Assembly: GCA_012959765.1 (NCBI GenBank) | Contig: DUCO01000048.1 | Location: 1 to 51,396 of the forward strand | Source of the DNA: Dehalococcoidia bacterium | Lineage (GTDB): Bacteria > Chloroflexota > Dehalococcoidia > Lucifugimonadales > Lucifugimonadaceae | DNA length: 51,396 nt | Reading direction: 5' to 3' | Shown here: one piece after another, positions 18,381 to 28,081 of the stretch | Position numbering within the stretch: position 1 is the stretch's first letter | Layout: each line of letters starts with the position of its first letter | Notes under the pieces: model-generated | The model's database searches: none | Told to the model about the DNA's origin: nothing | What the model saw: the letters and a program-made list of their open reading frames with translations, nothing else | Position numbers and translations under genes: made by a program

Positions 18381-19637
18381 CTAAACCCGCCTCAGCGATG
18401 GCACGAATATAAGTCCGATCAGGCCAGTGATAATCACCACGATCCCTGCTCCAGCAAGTGCCCACTGAACCCCGAAGAGTTCACCTACAGCGCCCAGCCC
18501 CAGATGGCCTATCCACCCGAACCCGATTGCGAATACCCATGCGCCAACGGCTCTTCCCCGCATCTCGTCAGGCACGTTGAGTTGGAGCAATGTCCACTGC
18601 ATTGCGTCGAACGCAGCCGCTGAAGCCCCGACTCCCATGATCATCACGAGAGCGACGATGTATGAGCCGGACGCCGAGAATGTCGCCAGAAACGTGCCGT
18701 ACGAGATGGCTATCGCCATCAGGAGCATTCCTTTGTGTCGATAGTTGCCCAGTGCCATCAGGAATATCGAACCGATGACAGAGCCGATACCGGTCATCAT
18801 GGTCAACGTGCCGAGTCCTGTTTCGTCCACATGCAGGACGTTCTTGGCGACGGCGGGCATGATCGCTCCGTAGGCGAATCCGAATATCTCTACGATGACG
18901 GCTGTGATCAAAATCATCCGGACGATTGGCAACGTAGACATGAGCTTGAGACCGTCGATCACATCGCGGACTATCGAACTCGAGCGTTGGACTATCGCAG
19001 CTTTCAAGCGGCGATTTACGATCAGAGCGAGGAAACCACCGAGGGCGAAGGCGATTCCAGAAACAACAAACGTGGTGGGAACTCCCAGCAGGCTGATGGC
19101 AAATCCCGCTGCCAGTGCCCCCAGGGCACCGACGGCACGCATTCCGGTCGAATGAACGGCGACTGCGTTCATTCTGACTTTTCTTGGTACCGACCCGGTG
19201 ACCATCCCCTGTACTGCTGGGATTTCGAATGAGTGGCCAACTCCGGAAAAACCGAGAATTACAAAAACGAGCCAGAGCGGGTCCAGCCCGTTTGCTGCTA
19301 CGGCGGCAAGAGCCATCAGCACGATAGCTTTGTAGATACCCGTGAAAAGCATGACCCTGCCTCTCGAGTATCGATCTGTGATCGCCCCGGCTATCGGTGC
19401 GATGATCAGTTGCGGTGCTTGTCGTGCGGCGAACGACGCGGCGGCAAGAAACACAGATTCGGTCTCGGCGAGCACTACCCAACCGGTCGCAAGACGTTCC
19501 CCCCAGTTTCCAAGCGAGAACACGACAGAGGCCATCCAGACCCATCGGAAGCGAGGGAAGGCAAACGCGGCGAACGGACCGCGAGGCCGCGAGAACGTGC
19601 TGTTCGCTGGATTGGTTACGGGAGGGGAAGTCGACAT
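18381..19637 (-). CDS. MFS transporter, MFS_3/EntS-like exporter
   Basis: This 418-aa protein has about twelve hydrophobic segments. The loop 2-3 motif GAITDRYSRGRVM is the MFS signature, and the N-terminus is PRFRWVWMASVVFSLGNWGE. The pattern matches the EntS/MFS_3 group of drug or siderophore exporters. The substrate cannot be inferred. It starts 30 nt downstream of lepA on the same strand and may be co-transcribed with it. Confidence 0.85.
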   Translation of the reverse strand: MSTSPPVTNPANSTFSRPRGPFAAFAFPRFRWVWMASVVFSLGNWGERLATGWVVLAETESVFLAAASFAARQAPQLIIAPIAGAITDRYSRGRVMLFTGIYKAIVLMALAAVAANGLDPLWLVFVILGFSGVGHSFEIPAVQGMVTGSVPRKVRMNAVAVHSTGMRAVGALGALAAGFAISLLGVPTTFVVSGIAFALGGFLALIVNRRLKAAIVQRSSSIVRDVIDGLKLMSTLPIVRMILITAVIVEIFGFAYGAIMPAVAKNVLHVDETGLGTLTMMTGIGSVIGSIFLMALGNYRHKGMLLMAIAISYGTFLATFSASGSYIVALVMIMGVGASAAAFDAMQWTLLQLNVPDEMRGRAVGAWVFAIGFGWIGHLGLGAVGELFGVQWALAGAGIVVIITGLIGLIFVPSLRRV

Positions 19638-19667
19638 GCGCCCGTCATTTTGGGCGCGTACTACTCG

Positions 19668-21503
19668 TTAGTCGAGCGTCAGGACAGCCATAAAGGCTTC
19701 CTGAGGCACTTCGATAGACCCGACCATCTTCATGCGCCGTTTCTTGCCCTTTTTCTGCTGTTCAAGAAGCTTGCGTTTTCGGGTGACGTCACCGCCGTAG
19801 CACTTGGCCAGAACGTTCTTACGAAGTGCTTTCACGTTGGTTCGTGCAACGATCTTGCCACCGATGGCGGCCTGAATCGGAACTGCGAACATCTGGCGCG
19901 GAATGAGTTCTTTTAACTTCGAAGTCAGCGCCCGGCCGTACGAAGCTGCTTCGTCCCTGTGAGTAATCATCGAAAGCGCGTCGACGGGTTCGTGGTTTAC
20001 AAGCACGTCGAGCTTCACCAGATCGGCGGGGCGGTGATCGATCATCGAATAGTCCATCGATGCGTAACCCTGGGTGCCAGACTTCAACTTGTCGTGGAAA
20101 TCGACGAGTATTTCCGAGAGTGGAATGTCATATTCGAGCAGAACTCGGGCGTCTCGAATCGATGCGCCATCTTCGTCGTTCGAAGCCGACTCTAGATACT
20201 CCATCTTCTTGTATTCGCCACGCTTGGTGGTAACGAGCTCCATGATTGCGCCGATATACCGGCCCGGCGAGACAATCGTGATATTCACCCACGGCTCAAG
20301 GATGTCGGCAAGCTGGTTGTGATCGGGCAGCTTCGAAGGATTGTCGATCGTGATCGTCTCGCCATTCTTCAACAGCGCGTTGTAGCTCACACTCGGTGCC
20401 GTTGCTATCAGACCGAGGCCGTATTCCCTTTCGAGTCGCTCCTGAACGATGTCCATATGGAGCAATCCCAAAAAGCCACATCGGAAACCGAAACCCAGTG
20501 CTGCCGACGATTCAGGTTCAAATACCAGCGCAGCGTCGTTTAGCTGAAGTTTGTCGAGTGCGTCACGCAGTTCCGGGTAGTCTTCGCCTTCGATAGGGAA
20601 GATGCCGGTGAACACCATCGGGCTTTGTGGAGCGTAACCGGGAAGAGCTTCTTCGGCCGGATCTGTTGCAATGGTCATCGTGTCGCCAACACGAACGGCC
20701 TTCACGTCTTTGAGACCCGTGGCGACGTAACCGACTTCTCCGGTCATTAGCCCACTGGTTTTTTCGAGCACGGGACTGAAGTAGCCGGTTTCGAGAACTT
20801 CGGCTTCGGTGCCTGTGCCCATCAAACGAATTCGATCAGTGCTTTTGAGCGAGCCGTGCATTGCACGAACGTATGCAATGACGCCTTTGAACTGATCGTA
20901 CTTTGAGTCAAATATCAAGGCGCGGAAGTTGTCATCAACATCACCGGCGGGCGGTTCCACTCGATCGACGATCTGCTCAAGCAGTTCGGCTACGCCATCT
21001 CCTGTTTTGGCAGAAATCTGCAGAACTTCGTCTCTGCCAAACCCAAAGGTTTGTTCGAGCTCGATGAGCACCCGGTCGGGCTGGGCCGCTGGCATATCAA
21101 GTTTGTTGATTACCGGAATGATTTCCAGATCGCTCTCAAGTGCGAGATAGACGTTTGCAATTGTCTGCGCCTGAATGCCTTGAGTCGCGTCGACGAGCAG
21201 TACTGCGCCTTCGCAGGCGGCTAGTGAACGAGATACTTCGTATGAGAAGTCGACGTGGCCCGGTGTGTCGATCAGGTTGAGCTGGTAGTCAATCTCGTCT
21301 TCAGCTTTGTACTGAAGTCGCACAGCCTGGGCTTTGATCGTGATGCCGCGTTCCTGCTCCAGCTCCATTGTGTCGAGGTGCTGATCGGTCATTTTTCGTT
21401 CTGACACGGTGCCGGTCATTTCGATCAGGCGGTCGGCAAGGGTCGATTTACCGTGATCGATGTGGGCAATGATGCAGAAATTTCGTACGTGATCTTGCGA
21501 CAT
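19668..21503 (-). CDS. lepA: Elongation factor 4 (back-translocating GTPase LepA)
   Basis: This 611-aa translational GTPase has P-loop [14 protein letters not shown] at residues 13-26, switch [18 protein letters not shown] and NKLDMPAA. Domains II, III and V follow. The LepA-specific C-terminal domain ends in the conserved basic segment [20 protein letters not shown]. It acts on stalled ribosomes and in 30S biogenesis. Full-length and well conserved. Confidence 0.97.
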   Translation of the reverse strand: MSQDHVRNFCIIAHIDHGKSTLADRLIEMTGTVSERKMTDQHLDTMELEQERGITIKAQAVRLQYKAEDEIDYQLNLIDTPGHVDFSYEVSRSLAACEGAVLLVDATQGIQAQTIANVYLALESDLEIIPVINKLDMPAAQPDRVLIELEQTFGFGRDEVLQISAKTGDGVAELLEQIVDRVEPPAGDVDDNFRALIFDSKYDQFKGVIAYVRAMHGSLKSTDRIRLMGTGTEAEVLETGYFSPVLEKTSGLMTGEVGYVATGLKDVKAVRVGDTMTIATDPAEEALPGYAPQSPMVFTGIFPIEGEDYPELRDALDKLQLNDAALVFEPESSAALGFGFRCGFLGLLHMDIVQERLEREYGLGLIATAPSVSYNALLKNGETITIDNPSKLPDHNQLADILEPWVNITIVSPGRYIGAIMELVTTKRGEYKKMEYLESASNDEDGASIRDARVLLEYDIPLSEILVDFHDKLKSGTQGYASMDYSMIDHRPADLVKLDVLVNHEPVDALSMITHRDEAASYGRALTSKLKELIPRQMFAVPIQAAIGGKIVARTNVKALRKNVLAKCYGGDVTRKRKLLEQQKKGKKRRMKMVGSIEVPQEAFMAVLTLD

Positions 21504-21583
21504 ATATTCAATAGTAGTCGCAAAGTGTTAAAAATCCTTGCGCAGTAACACCCGAGTTCGGGGCAAGTTTGCGAGTGGTTGGG

Positions 21584-22264
21584 TTAGCTCGGTACAGCCG
21601 ACACCAGCACCTCGAAGTGCACATCGTCTTTTACAACAAAGAATCTGCTGGAGGGTGCAGTCATGCCGAAATCGGCCCATGTGAAGTCGCCTTTTACCAG
21701 CACCAACAGGCGGTCAGGATCGAGACGGGCCTCTATCTCGAACTCAATTTCAGTATCGGCTCCATTCACGTTGACGATTCCAGTCACGGTCGCGGTGAAC
21801 GATTCACCGGCGGCAAACGTCTCAGGAATGTCTGGGAATTTGGTGATATTGATCGTTGCTTCGGGCTGTCGCGGGAACAATCGATCACGAACGTATTTGT
21901 CTCGATTGGCCTCATCGCTATCCAGTGAATGCAGATCGATTACTAGCGATGCGGTCGAGTCGGAAAGATCGACCTCGCCAGTTATCTCGCCTGTACGCAG
22001 CACGGCGTCGTTCGGCAATGGCAGTCGGGATAGTTTCTCGACCGTGAAAGTAGCTTCCGAACCTTCGCCTACGGTGAACGTACCGTCGGTGGAACCGGGG
22101 ACTGGCGTGTCGTTGGTTACCAACGAGGAGGAGGTCTGGGCAGGTGTTTCTGTAGGCGAAACCGGATCAGACGCGACATCGTTCCCGCTGCCACACGCCG
22201 CTGCAACTATCGCCAGCGCCATAAGCCCGAAAAGTAGAACGAAATGTTTAGATCGAAAGTTCAT
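21584..22264 (-). CDS. YceI-domain lipoprotein
   Basis: This 226-aa protein starts with a lipoprotein signal: a basic start, hydrophobic core LLFGLMALAIV and lipobox AAAC with Cys24. A low-complexity linker follows. Residues 60-226 form a YceI-like lipocalin barrel (GTFTVGEGSEATFTVEK at the front, FTWADFGM near the end). YceI proteins bind long-chain isoprenoids or similar lipids. It would be anchored on the outer face of the membrane. It lies between a membrane protein gene and lepA. Confidence 0.88.
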   Translation of the reverse strand: MNFRSKHFVLLFGLMALAIVAAACGSGNDVASDPVSPTETPAQTSSSLVTNDTPVPGSTDGTFTVGEGSEATFTVEKLSRLPLPNDAVLRTGEITGEVDLSDSTASLVIDLHSLDSDEANRDKYVRDRLFPRQPEATINITKFPDIPETFAAGESFTATVTGIVNVNGADTEIEFEIEARLDPDRLLVLVKGDFTWADFGMTAPSSRFFVVKDDVHFEVLVSAVPS

Positions 22265-22285
22265 CGGTCATCCAAAACGAATCAA

Positions 22286-22759
22286 TCATGGTGGTGGAAG
22301 CGATAGCGATCCAGACTCCTGATCGCCCTGCCCTGCCAGTGCGATGCTCATTGCAACAGCAATTGCTACGAGCAAAAGGTAGTTACAGTTTCTGAATTTT
22401 TCCGATTTTGCAGCTATCGGTGTGCCAACAATCGGGATTATCGATGAAATCAGCGCCAGCGGAACGGTGAATACGAGTGCATCTTCGAACTGCAATCCCG
22501 CAGCAGCAGCCACAGCGAGAGCTGCGACTATCATTCCAATCGAACTCGCCAGATACTGTCGACCCACGGCTAAGTCTCGTTGAGACCAGTGCCAGGAAAG
22601 TCCTGCGAGGCCGCCGAAACCCACCGCAGCAAATCCTACGGAAGCGGCGTTGAAGAGTATGTCGTCAGGCGACTTCAGCGGAAGGGAAATCAGAATCGCA
22701 ATGATCGCGGCGATCGACCCGACGCCCAGCCCGGCGCTGATACTTCTGTAGAAGTTCAT
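22286..22759 (-). CDS. Five-helix membrane protein of unknown function
   Basis: The ATG at 22759 gives 157 aa, and an upstream TTG adds three residues. Hydrophobic stretches fall at about 9-26, 38-53, 71-89, 96-113 and 125-143. No family motif is recognised. It sits 21 nt upstream of the YceI lipoprotein gene and 42 nt downstream of the deacylase gene, so it is probably in the same transcript. Confidence 0.65.
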   Translation of the reverse strand: MNFYRSISAGLGVGSIAAIIAILISLPLKSPDDILFNAASVGFAAVGFGGLAGLSWHWSQRDLAVGRQYLASSIGMIVAALAVAAAAGLQFEDALVFTVPLALISSIIPIVGTPIAAKSEKFRNCNYLLLVAIAVAMSIALAGQGDQESGSLSLPPP

Positions 22760-22801
22760 CGGGAACAACTTAGAAGCGAACTATCCAGATAGTGTGAAGA
22801 T

Positions 22802-24385
22802 TCAATGCCCGCGCCTCAGTGCTTTGCCCGGAGTTGCCCCGGTGTTCGTTCCGTTCTCAATCACGACTTGCCCATTCACGATTACGTAGTCGATGCCAAC
22901 CGGATAGTGCTTGGGATCGTCCTTCGTGGCGTCAGTACGAACTGTGTCGGGGTTGAAAATAACGATATCGGCCCTGAAACCATCGCGCAGAATCCCGCGG
23001 TCCGTGAGGCCAAGTCGCTGGGCAGGGAATGAAGTCATTTTCCGAATTGCTTCGGGCAGTTTCAGGTGTTTTTCGGCTCGCACAAACTCGGCTAGCACCA
23101 CCGGGAAACAGCCGTAGGTTCGTGGGTTTGGATACTCGCCGAACAGAATCGCATCTGAAGCGATCATTCCCAACGGGTGGGAAACGAACGCCGGTAAGGT
23201 ATGGGCGTTGGTGCCTGTGCCAACCTCGCTGATGCCCAGTCTTTCCTCAAGCAACAGATCGAATAGCGCGTCGGCGGGGTCTTGCTCGCGCATTTCTGCG
23301 ATGTTCCAGATCGATTTGCCGTCGTATTTCTTATTCTGGGTTTGCCTAAAGTTGTGCAGCCAACGTTGATTCCAGATTTCGTTGATGTCAGAGTGAGAGT
23401 TCATTTCTCGCTTCATTCGGGCACGATCATCAGGATCGGCAAGGGCCGCCATCGTGCGTTCGGGTCCGCCATCTTTCGCCCAGAACGGTAGCTGGATGGT
23501 TACCGAGGTGCCGGAGTATGGGTACGTGTAGCAGTCGAACGTGACATCGATTCCCTCGGTGCGGGCGTCTTCGACAAGACCGAGGTAGTTGTGGTGCGAG
23601 CCTTCGCCCTGCTTGGGTTGTCGATAGTGGGTCAGGTGGATTGGGATGCCTGACTTACGGCCAATCTCGACAGCTTCTTCCCACGGCGCGTAGGTGCCTT
23701 GAGCTTTGAGTGATGCCCGGGCGTGGGTGTGGTAAAAACCGCCCATCGCTGCTGCCTGTTCGGAAATTGCGATCAGCTCTTCAGTTGAAGCGAACGCACC
23801 GGGTGGGTAGTCAAGACCGGTCGAGATGCCCCATGCACCTTCTTCCATCGACTCACGAATAACGGCCTTCATGTTCTCGATTTGGGGTTCGGTTGCTGGT
23901 TGGTCGTTCCAACCAACCGCCCAGATTCGCACAGGCGAGTTGCCAAGAATGTAAGCGATGTTGATCGCGACTGTGCCGTCGTACTTGTTGAGCAGTTCTT
24001 GCGTAGAGAGCCAGTCGGGTTCGGGCGGATACCAGTTGAGTCCGGCGTCCATCCAGATATATCGCTCTAATTCGTCTCGGGTCTTGAACGGTGCGTGAGA
24101 AATGCCATCGATTCCCACTAACTCAGTGGTCACGCCCTGTCGGACTTTGGGGTCGTGATGAGGTTCGCCGAGAATGGTCAGACCAGCATGTGAGTGGAGA
24201 TCAACAAAACCGGGGCAAACCACGTTGTCTTGGGCATCGATAATTTTTTCCGACTCATAGTCACCGAGATCGATATCGCCTCGCTTGATGGTCACTGTGT
24301 TGTCTTCGACGAGAACTGCGCCTCGGAACCAGGGTGATCCCGTTCCATCCATGATTCTGGCGTTATGTATGAGAAGTTGAAGCAT
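22802..24385 (-). CDS. N-acyl-D-amino-acid deacylase/D-aminoacylase family amidohydrolase
   Basis: This 527-aa metal-dependent amidohydrolase has the N-terminal small beta domain and then CPGFVDLHSHAG, with metal-binding His64 and His66. GISTGLDYPPGAFAST is characteristic of D-aminoacylases. HTHARAS, HLTHYRQPK and the C-terminal GRADIVIFN-like segment (GFRADIVIFNP) complete the fold. It would remove N-acyl groups from D-amino acids or related amides, for example from peptidoglycan-derived material. No signal peptide is visible. It is divergent from the ketopantoate reductase gene. Confidence 0.88.
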   Translation of the reverse strand: MLQLLIHNARIMDGTGSPWFRGAVLVEDNTVTIKRGDIDLGDYESEKIIDAQDNVVCPGFVDLHSHAGLTILGEPHHDPKVRQGVTTELVGIDGISHAPFKTRDELERYIWMDAGLNWYPPEPDWLSTQELLNKYDGTVAINIAYILGNSPVRIWAVGWNDQPATEPQIENMKAVIRESMEEGAWGISTGLDYPPGAFASTEELIAISEQAAAMGGFYHTHARASLKAQGTYAPWEEAVEIGRKSGIPIHLTHYRQPKQGEGSHHNYLGLVEDARTEGIDVTFDCYTYPYSGTSVTIQLPFWAKDGGPERTMAALADPDDRARMKREMNSHSDINEIWNQRWLHNFRQTQNKKYDGKSIWNIAEMREQDPADALFDLLLEERLGISEVGTGTNAHTLPAFVSHPLGMIASDAILFGEYPNPRTYGCFPVVLAEFVRAEKHLKLPEAIRKMTSFPAQRLGLTDRGILRDGFRADIVIFNPDTVRTDATKDDPKHYPVGIDYVIVNGQVVIENGTNTGATPGKALRRGH

Positions 24386-24470
24386 GAGCGGAATGATAGC
24401 TGTTCACTGGGCGTTGCGACTGCCATAAGATTGGCACCTGAATTGATTATCAGCTTCGAAAGAGCAGCAA

Positions 24471-25433
24471 ATGACTGACGATAACTTCAAAGTGGCGGTT
24501 GTGGGCGCTGGCGGCACGGGAGCTTACTACGGCGGCGCGCTTGCACAAGCGGGGGCTCAAGTAACGATGATCGCCAGAGGGCCGCATCTTGAGGTGATAA
24601 AGGCAAACGGTCTTCAACTGAACTCAGTGCTGCTTGGTGATTTTCTGGTCGATGCAGCTGCGACTGATGACATGTCTTCGGTTGGTGTTGTCGATCTGGT
24701 GATTTTCGCTGTGAAGAGCTGGGGAACCGACGATGCGATCGCTGCTATGGCCAAGGGAGAAATGGTTGGCGATGGCACGATGATCATTTCAATGCAAAAC
24801 GGCATTGATAGCGAGCCGTTGTTGAGCAAGGCGTTCGGTGTTGAGCATGTGCTTGGGTGTACGGCGGTTGTTTCAGCGATGATTTCAGAGCCCGGTGTTG
24901 TGACGCAGAGCGGAGGTCCGGGTTCGCTGGTTGTTGGGGAGATGGCGGCCCTTCGTGGAGCCAAAGGCACGCCTCCGTCGGAGCGAGTCGCCGCTCTGGT
25001 TGAGCGATGTATTGCTGCCGGTATTGCTACCGAAGCCACTGACAATATCGAAGTTGCTCTCTGGAAAAAATTCACGTTCATCTGTGCGTTGAGCGGTATG
25101 ACTGCTCTCACACGTAAGCCGATCGGTGAGATATTCGCTCAGGAGACGACAACTGCTATGTTCCTGCAGGTGCTTGAGGAAGTTGCCGCGGTTGGACGCG
25201 CTGCTGGAGTTGAACTCGCCATCAACTTGGCAGAGTCGACATTCTCGGTGATTGCGGCACGTGAGCCGTTCATCATCGGTTCTATGGGTCACGACCTGAT
25301 CGCGGGCAACCCAATCGAGATTGGGCTGCTAAACGGCCGAGTGGTCGAGCTTGGCAAGCAGTACGGGGTGCCGACACCAGCCAACTTCGCGATCGAGGCG
25401 GCGTTGAGGCCGCATGAGTTGGGTGCGAAGTAG
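24471..25433 (+). CDS. Ketopantoate reductase-like (PanE/ApbA family) dehydrogenase
   Basis: The Rossmann start VAVVGAGGTGAYYGGALAQA is at residues 8-27. SMQNGIDSE and the catalytic-lysine segment LWKKFTFICALSGMTAL follow. The C-terminal helical domain has SMGHDLIAGNPIEIGLLNG, which corresponds to the family's conserved SMxxD substrate motif. At 320 aa it is normal for the family. AAAGAG precedes the ATG. It could be true 2-dehydropantoate 2-reductase (coenzyme A pathway) or, like the paralogue at 5640-6713, a reductase of other 2-keto acids. No other pantothenate gene is present here. Confidence 0.84.
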   Translation: MTDDNFKVAVVGAGGTGAYYGGALAQAGAQVTMIARGPHLEVIKANGLQLNSVLLGDFLVDAAATDDMSSVGVVDLVIFAVKSWGTDDAIAAMAKGEMVGDGTMIISMQNGIDSEPLLSKAFGVEHVLGCTAVVSAMISEPGVVTQSGGPGSLVVGEMAALRGAKGTPPSERVAALVERCIAAGIATEATDNIEVALWKKFTFICALSGMTALTRKPIGEIFAQETTTAMFLQVLEEVAAVGRAAGVELAINLAESTFSVIAAREPFIIGSMGHDLIAGNPIEIGLLNGRVVELGKQYGVPTPANFAIEAALRPHELGAK

Positions 25434-25502
25434 GCGCGTCGCGCCACGCGATCGGAAGGATTCGGCTCCTACTGAGTTAAGTTCCTGCCAACGCACCTGA
25501 GG

Positions 25503-25521
25503 TCCTGGATCAAGTTCAGGA
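25503..25521. repeat. Dispersed hairpin, family B (CTGGATCAAGTTCAG type)
   Basis: TCCTGGA pairs with TTCAGGA around a 5-nt loop. A related hairpin, GCTGAA-TCTAG-TTCAGC, is at 29274-29290, and both are followed by GAAGCG. Near the end of the reductase gene there is also a GGCGC/GCGCC hairpin (25433-25445). The gap lies between convergent genes. Confidence 0.4.
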
Positions 25522-25585
25522 TGACGAAGCGACTGTCGTTTCTATCTCAGATGACTTGCTATGGCCGAAGCTTTTCCAGTGCGTC

Positions 25586-27241
25586 CTAGTTGATCAAGCC
25601 CTCTTGCGGGGTGGTCCAGGGTGCCCTTGATGACCACTGTTTGGGTCGTGGTACCCGGGAGACCGGGACGTCGATGAAGACTGGCTTGTTCATTGCCAGT
25701 GCTTGTGGGATGAGGTTTTCGACGTCGAACGGGTCTTTGGCTCGTAGGCCAACTGCGCCATAGGCTTCCGCCAACGCGACAAAGTCAGGGTTCACGAATT
25801 CGGTTTCGTACGCTCCACCAAAGTCATCATCAAGGTCACGAGCTACGTTGCCGTAGTGCCCGTCGTTGTAGATCACGGTTACGAGGTTAATTCCGTACTT
25901 CACAGCGGTCGAAATCTCGGACGAGTTGTACATAAACCCGCCGTCGCCGGAAACACAGATCACCGGCTTGTCAGGGTTACCAACCTTGGCGCCAAGTGCC
26001 GTAGGAAAAGCGAACCCAAGATTCCCTGAGTAGCCGGAATCGATGTACGACTTCGGGTTTTCGGTGATCCACCGGGGACGTGAGTAGTAGCCGAGCTGAG
26101 TCATGCCGAAGATCATCACGGCATCGCTCGGGGCGCCACGCTGCAACGCCTGCAGATAGTCTTCCTGTGGTCGGTTCAGCTCTTCCTCGCTGTTTGCAAG
26201 ATTCGACTGAATTGTTGCCACTTCTTCTGCTGGAGAGTGCCAGCTTCCACCACCGGCTGCAGTGATCGCCTCCGACAGCAGCGGCAGGGTTGCCTTCACG
26301 TCCCCGACAACTCCAAGTGAGTTGGCGTGAACGTGACCAATCATCGACGGGTCCGCATCTATATGAACGAGGCGAGCCTCCTTGCCAGCCTGTGTGCGCA
26401 TCGAGAAACGGGTGCCAATTCCGATGATCACATCAGCATCTTCGATGTAGTTCTTAAGTTGTCCTCCGGGACCGAGAGATCCGCCAAGTGCCAGAGCGTG
26501 CCGCTCCGACATCGTCCCCTTGCCACCAGCCGAGGTCATGACAGCAATATTGTGTGTTTCGGCGAAGGCAACAAGTTCAGCCTCGGCATCGGAGCGTGCG
26601 ATTCCGCCACCTGCGTATATCACCGGCTTTCGTGCAGCGGCGATCTCTTTCGCAGCAGCTTCAATCACTGAGTTCTCTGGCACTTTGCGAACGATCTGGG
26701 CTGGCTCCAAAAGCTCGACTTCTTCCCGCTCCACCATGGTTTCTGGCGGTAGTTCGAAGTGAACCGGAGAAGGTCGGTCAGACTTTGCCTGCCGGAAAGC
26801 TTCGTGAATATTCTCTGGAACCTCGTGCGGTCGAAGCACGAGTTTCTGCCACTTGGTTACCGGGTTCGTGATCTCTTTCTGATCGTTGACCTCGTGGAGA
26901 CCACCGAGATTCTTGCCGATGGTGGCCCTGGGGATCTGACCGGCGATAAGTACGATCGGCGATGAACGTGAAAATGCTGTCGAAAGCCCGCCACCTGCGT
27001 TGTATATGCCTGGTCCGGGAACAACCATCACCACTCCGGGTTTGCCGGTTGTTCGAGCGTATCCGTCGGCCATGTAGGAAGTGGCAGTTTCGTTTCTGGT
27101 GACGATGAACTTGATGCTCGGCTCGTCTCGCAAAGCGGCGACGATTCCGTACATCTGAACTCCAGGCAGGCCGAATACGACTTCGACACCCTCTCGAACC
27201 ATTGATTTGATGAGGGCTTCGCCACCCGAGAGCTTTGCCAT
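25586..27241 (-). CDS. Thiamine-diphosphate-dependent enzyme, acetolactate synthase-like
   Basis: This 551-aa ThDP enzyme has three domains. The N-terminal Pyr domain has the catalytic Glu in TRNETATSYMADGYAR. The central domain resembles the FAD/nucleotide-binding domain (AAARKPVIYAGGGIA). The C-terminal PP domain has the ThDP/Mg motif GDGGFMYNSSE and, about 20 residues later, YNDGHYGN. Relatives include acetolactate synthase, benzoylformate decarboxylase and oxalyl-CoA decarboxylase. The substrate is probably a 2-keto acid. No regulatory-subunit gene is adjacent, so a catabolic role is more likely than branched-chain amino acid synthesis. Confidence 0.88.
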   Translation of the reverse strand: MAKLSGGEALIKSMVREGVEVVFGLPGVQMYGIVAALRDEPSIKFIVTRNETATSYMADGYARTTGKPGVVMVVPGPGIYNAGGGLSTAFSRSSPIVLIAGQIPRATIGKNLGGLHEVNDQKEITNPVTKWQKLVLRPHEVPENIHEAFRQAKSDRPSPVHFELPPETMVEREEVELLEPAQIVRKVPENSVIEAAAKEIAAARKPVIYAGGGIARSDAEAELVAFAETHNIAVMTSAGGKGTMSERHALALGGSLGPGGQLKNYIEDADVIIGIGTRFSMRTQAGKEARLVHIDADPSMIGHVHANSLGVVGDVKATLPLLSEAITAAGGGSWHSPAEEVATIQSNLANSEEELNRPQEDYLQALQRGAPSDAVMIFGMTQLGYYSRPRWITENPKSYIDSGYSGNLGFAFPTALGAKVGNPDKPVICVSGDGGFMYNSSEISTAVKYGINLVTVIYNDGHYGNVARDLDDDFGGAYETEFVNPDFVALAEAYGAVGLRAKDPFDVENLIPQALAMNKPVFIDVPVSRVPRPKQWSSRAPWTTPQEGLIN

Positions 27242-27392
27242 AAATTACCTTTTCGAGCAGCACCAATGGTGCGTTAATTTTTCCAGCCGATAGTTGCGAG
27301 CGCACGCAGAGTACCGCTCTCCGAGGGCGTGCGCCACATGTATGGTCGTGATTCGTGTTGAAAAGCTAGATGGGTGTTGGTACGGTCTCCCA

Positions 27393-27962
27393 ATGCGAAA
27401 AAACTTCTTCGTTTTGGCGTTCTCGATCGCGGTATTGGCTGCTAGCGCATGTGGCGGTGGTTCGGAAGCCGAGGTCGGTGCTGACTCGCCCGTTGACGAT
27501 GCAGAAGGTTCCGCTGTGTTCGGATCACTGGTTGTTGAGTCGGATCGATTGCTTACTTTCGATGATTTCAAGGCGGCCGGGGTCAAGCACGGCAAGGACT
27601 ACAACATCGAAGGTCTGCCCGGTGCCGTCGGTGCCTCACTTGGTTTTTTCAACACCAAGGACATCGAGATCCGCTTCTTCCCAAGCCATGAAATAGCCGT
27701 TGATCAGGGTATTTCAGTGGTTCGAGAAGTAGTTGGTTCCGATGTTTTAATCAAACGTGAGAATGTGACGTGGACCTGGCCGATCGCAGATGAAAAGGCC
27801 TGTGCAGCGAGAGTTCCTGGCGGTGGACGTGATTGCACGAGGTCGCCTAAGTACGGCGATTTCGTCGTTTACGCCAATGTGATCATGCTGTGCGAAGCCG
27901 CCAACCCGGAAGAGGGGAAGGCGTTGTGTAAGGCGATTCTTGACGACTTGCCGGGCGGGTGA
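27393..27962 (+). CDS. Lipoprotein of unknown function
   Basis: The ATG at 27393 gives a clear lipoprotein signal: MRKN, hydrophobic FFVLAFSIAVLA and lipobox ASAC with Cys20. The longer open frame upstream lacks this and is not used. The 189-aa product has a linker and then a globular domain with four further Cys residues (near KACAARV, GRDCTRS, IMLCEAA and ALCKAIL) that could form two disulfides. I do not recognise the fold. The stop is TGA, and a hairpin follows before the convergent dehydrogenase gene. Confidence 0.75.
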   Translation: MRKNFFVLAFSIAVLAASACGGGSEAEVGADSPVDDAEGSAVFGSLVVESDRLLTFDDFKAAGVKHGKDYNIEGLPGAVGASLGFFNTKDIEIRFFPSHEIAVDQGISVVREVVGSDVLIKRENVTWTWPIADEKACAARVPGGGRDCTRSPKYGDFVVYANVIMLCEAANPEEGKALCKAILDDLPGG

Positions 27963-28001
27963 ACGAGGTTGTATCGGAGAATCCCAGTTTTCTGAAGTCC
28001 T

Positions 28002-28016
28002 CTCCCTCGGGGAGAA
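28002..28016. terminator. Hairpin between convergent genes
   Basis: TCTCCC pairs with GGGAGA around a 3-nt loop in the gap between the lipoprotein and dehydrogenase genes. There is no long T tract, so it may be a weak bidirectional terminator or a short dispersed repeat. Confidence 0.35.
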
Positions 28017-28081
28017 GGGATATAGTCGGCGTTGAACGCTGAGATTATTCCTCTCTAGCGGGAAAAAACATCGAGCGCGCA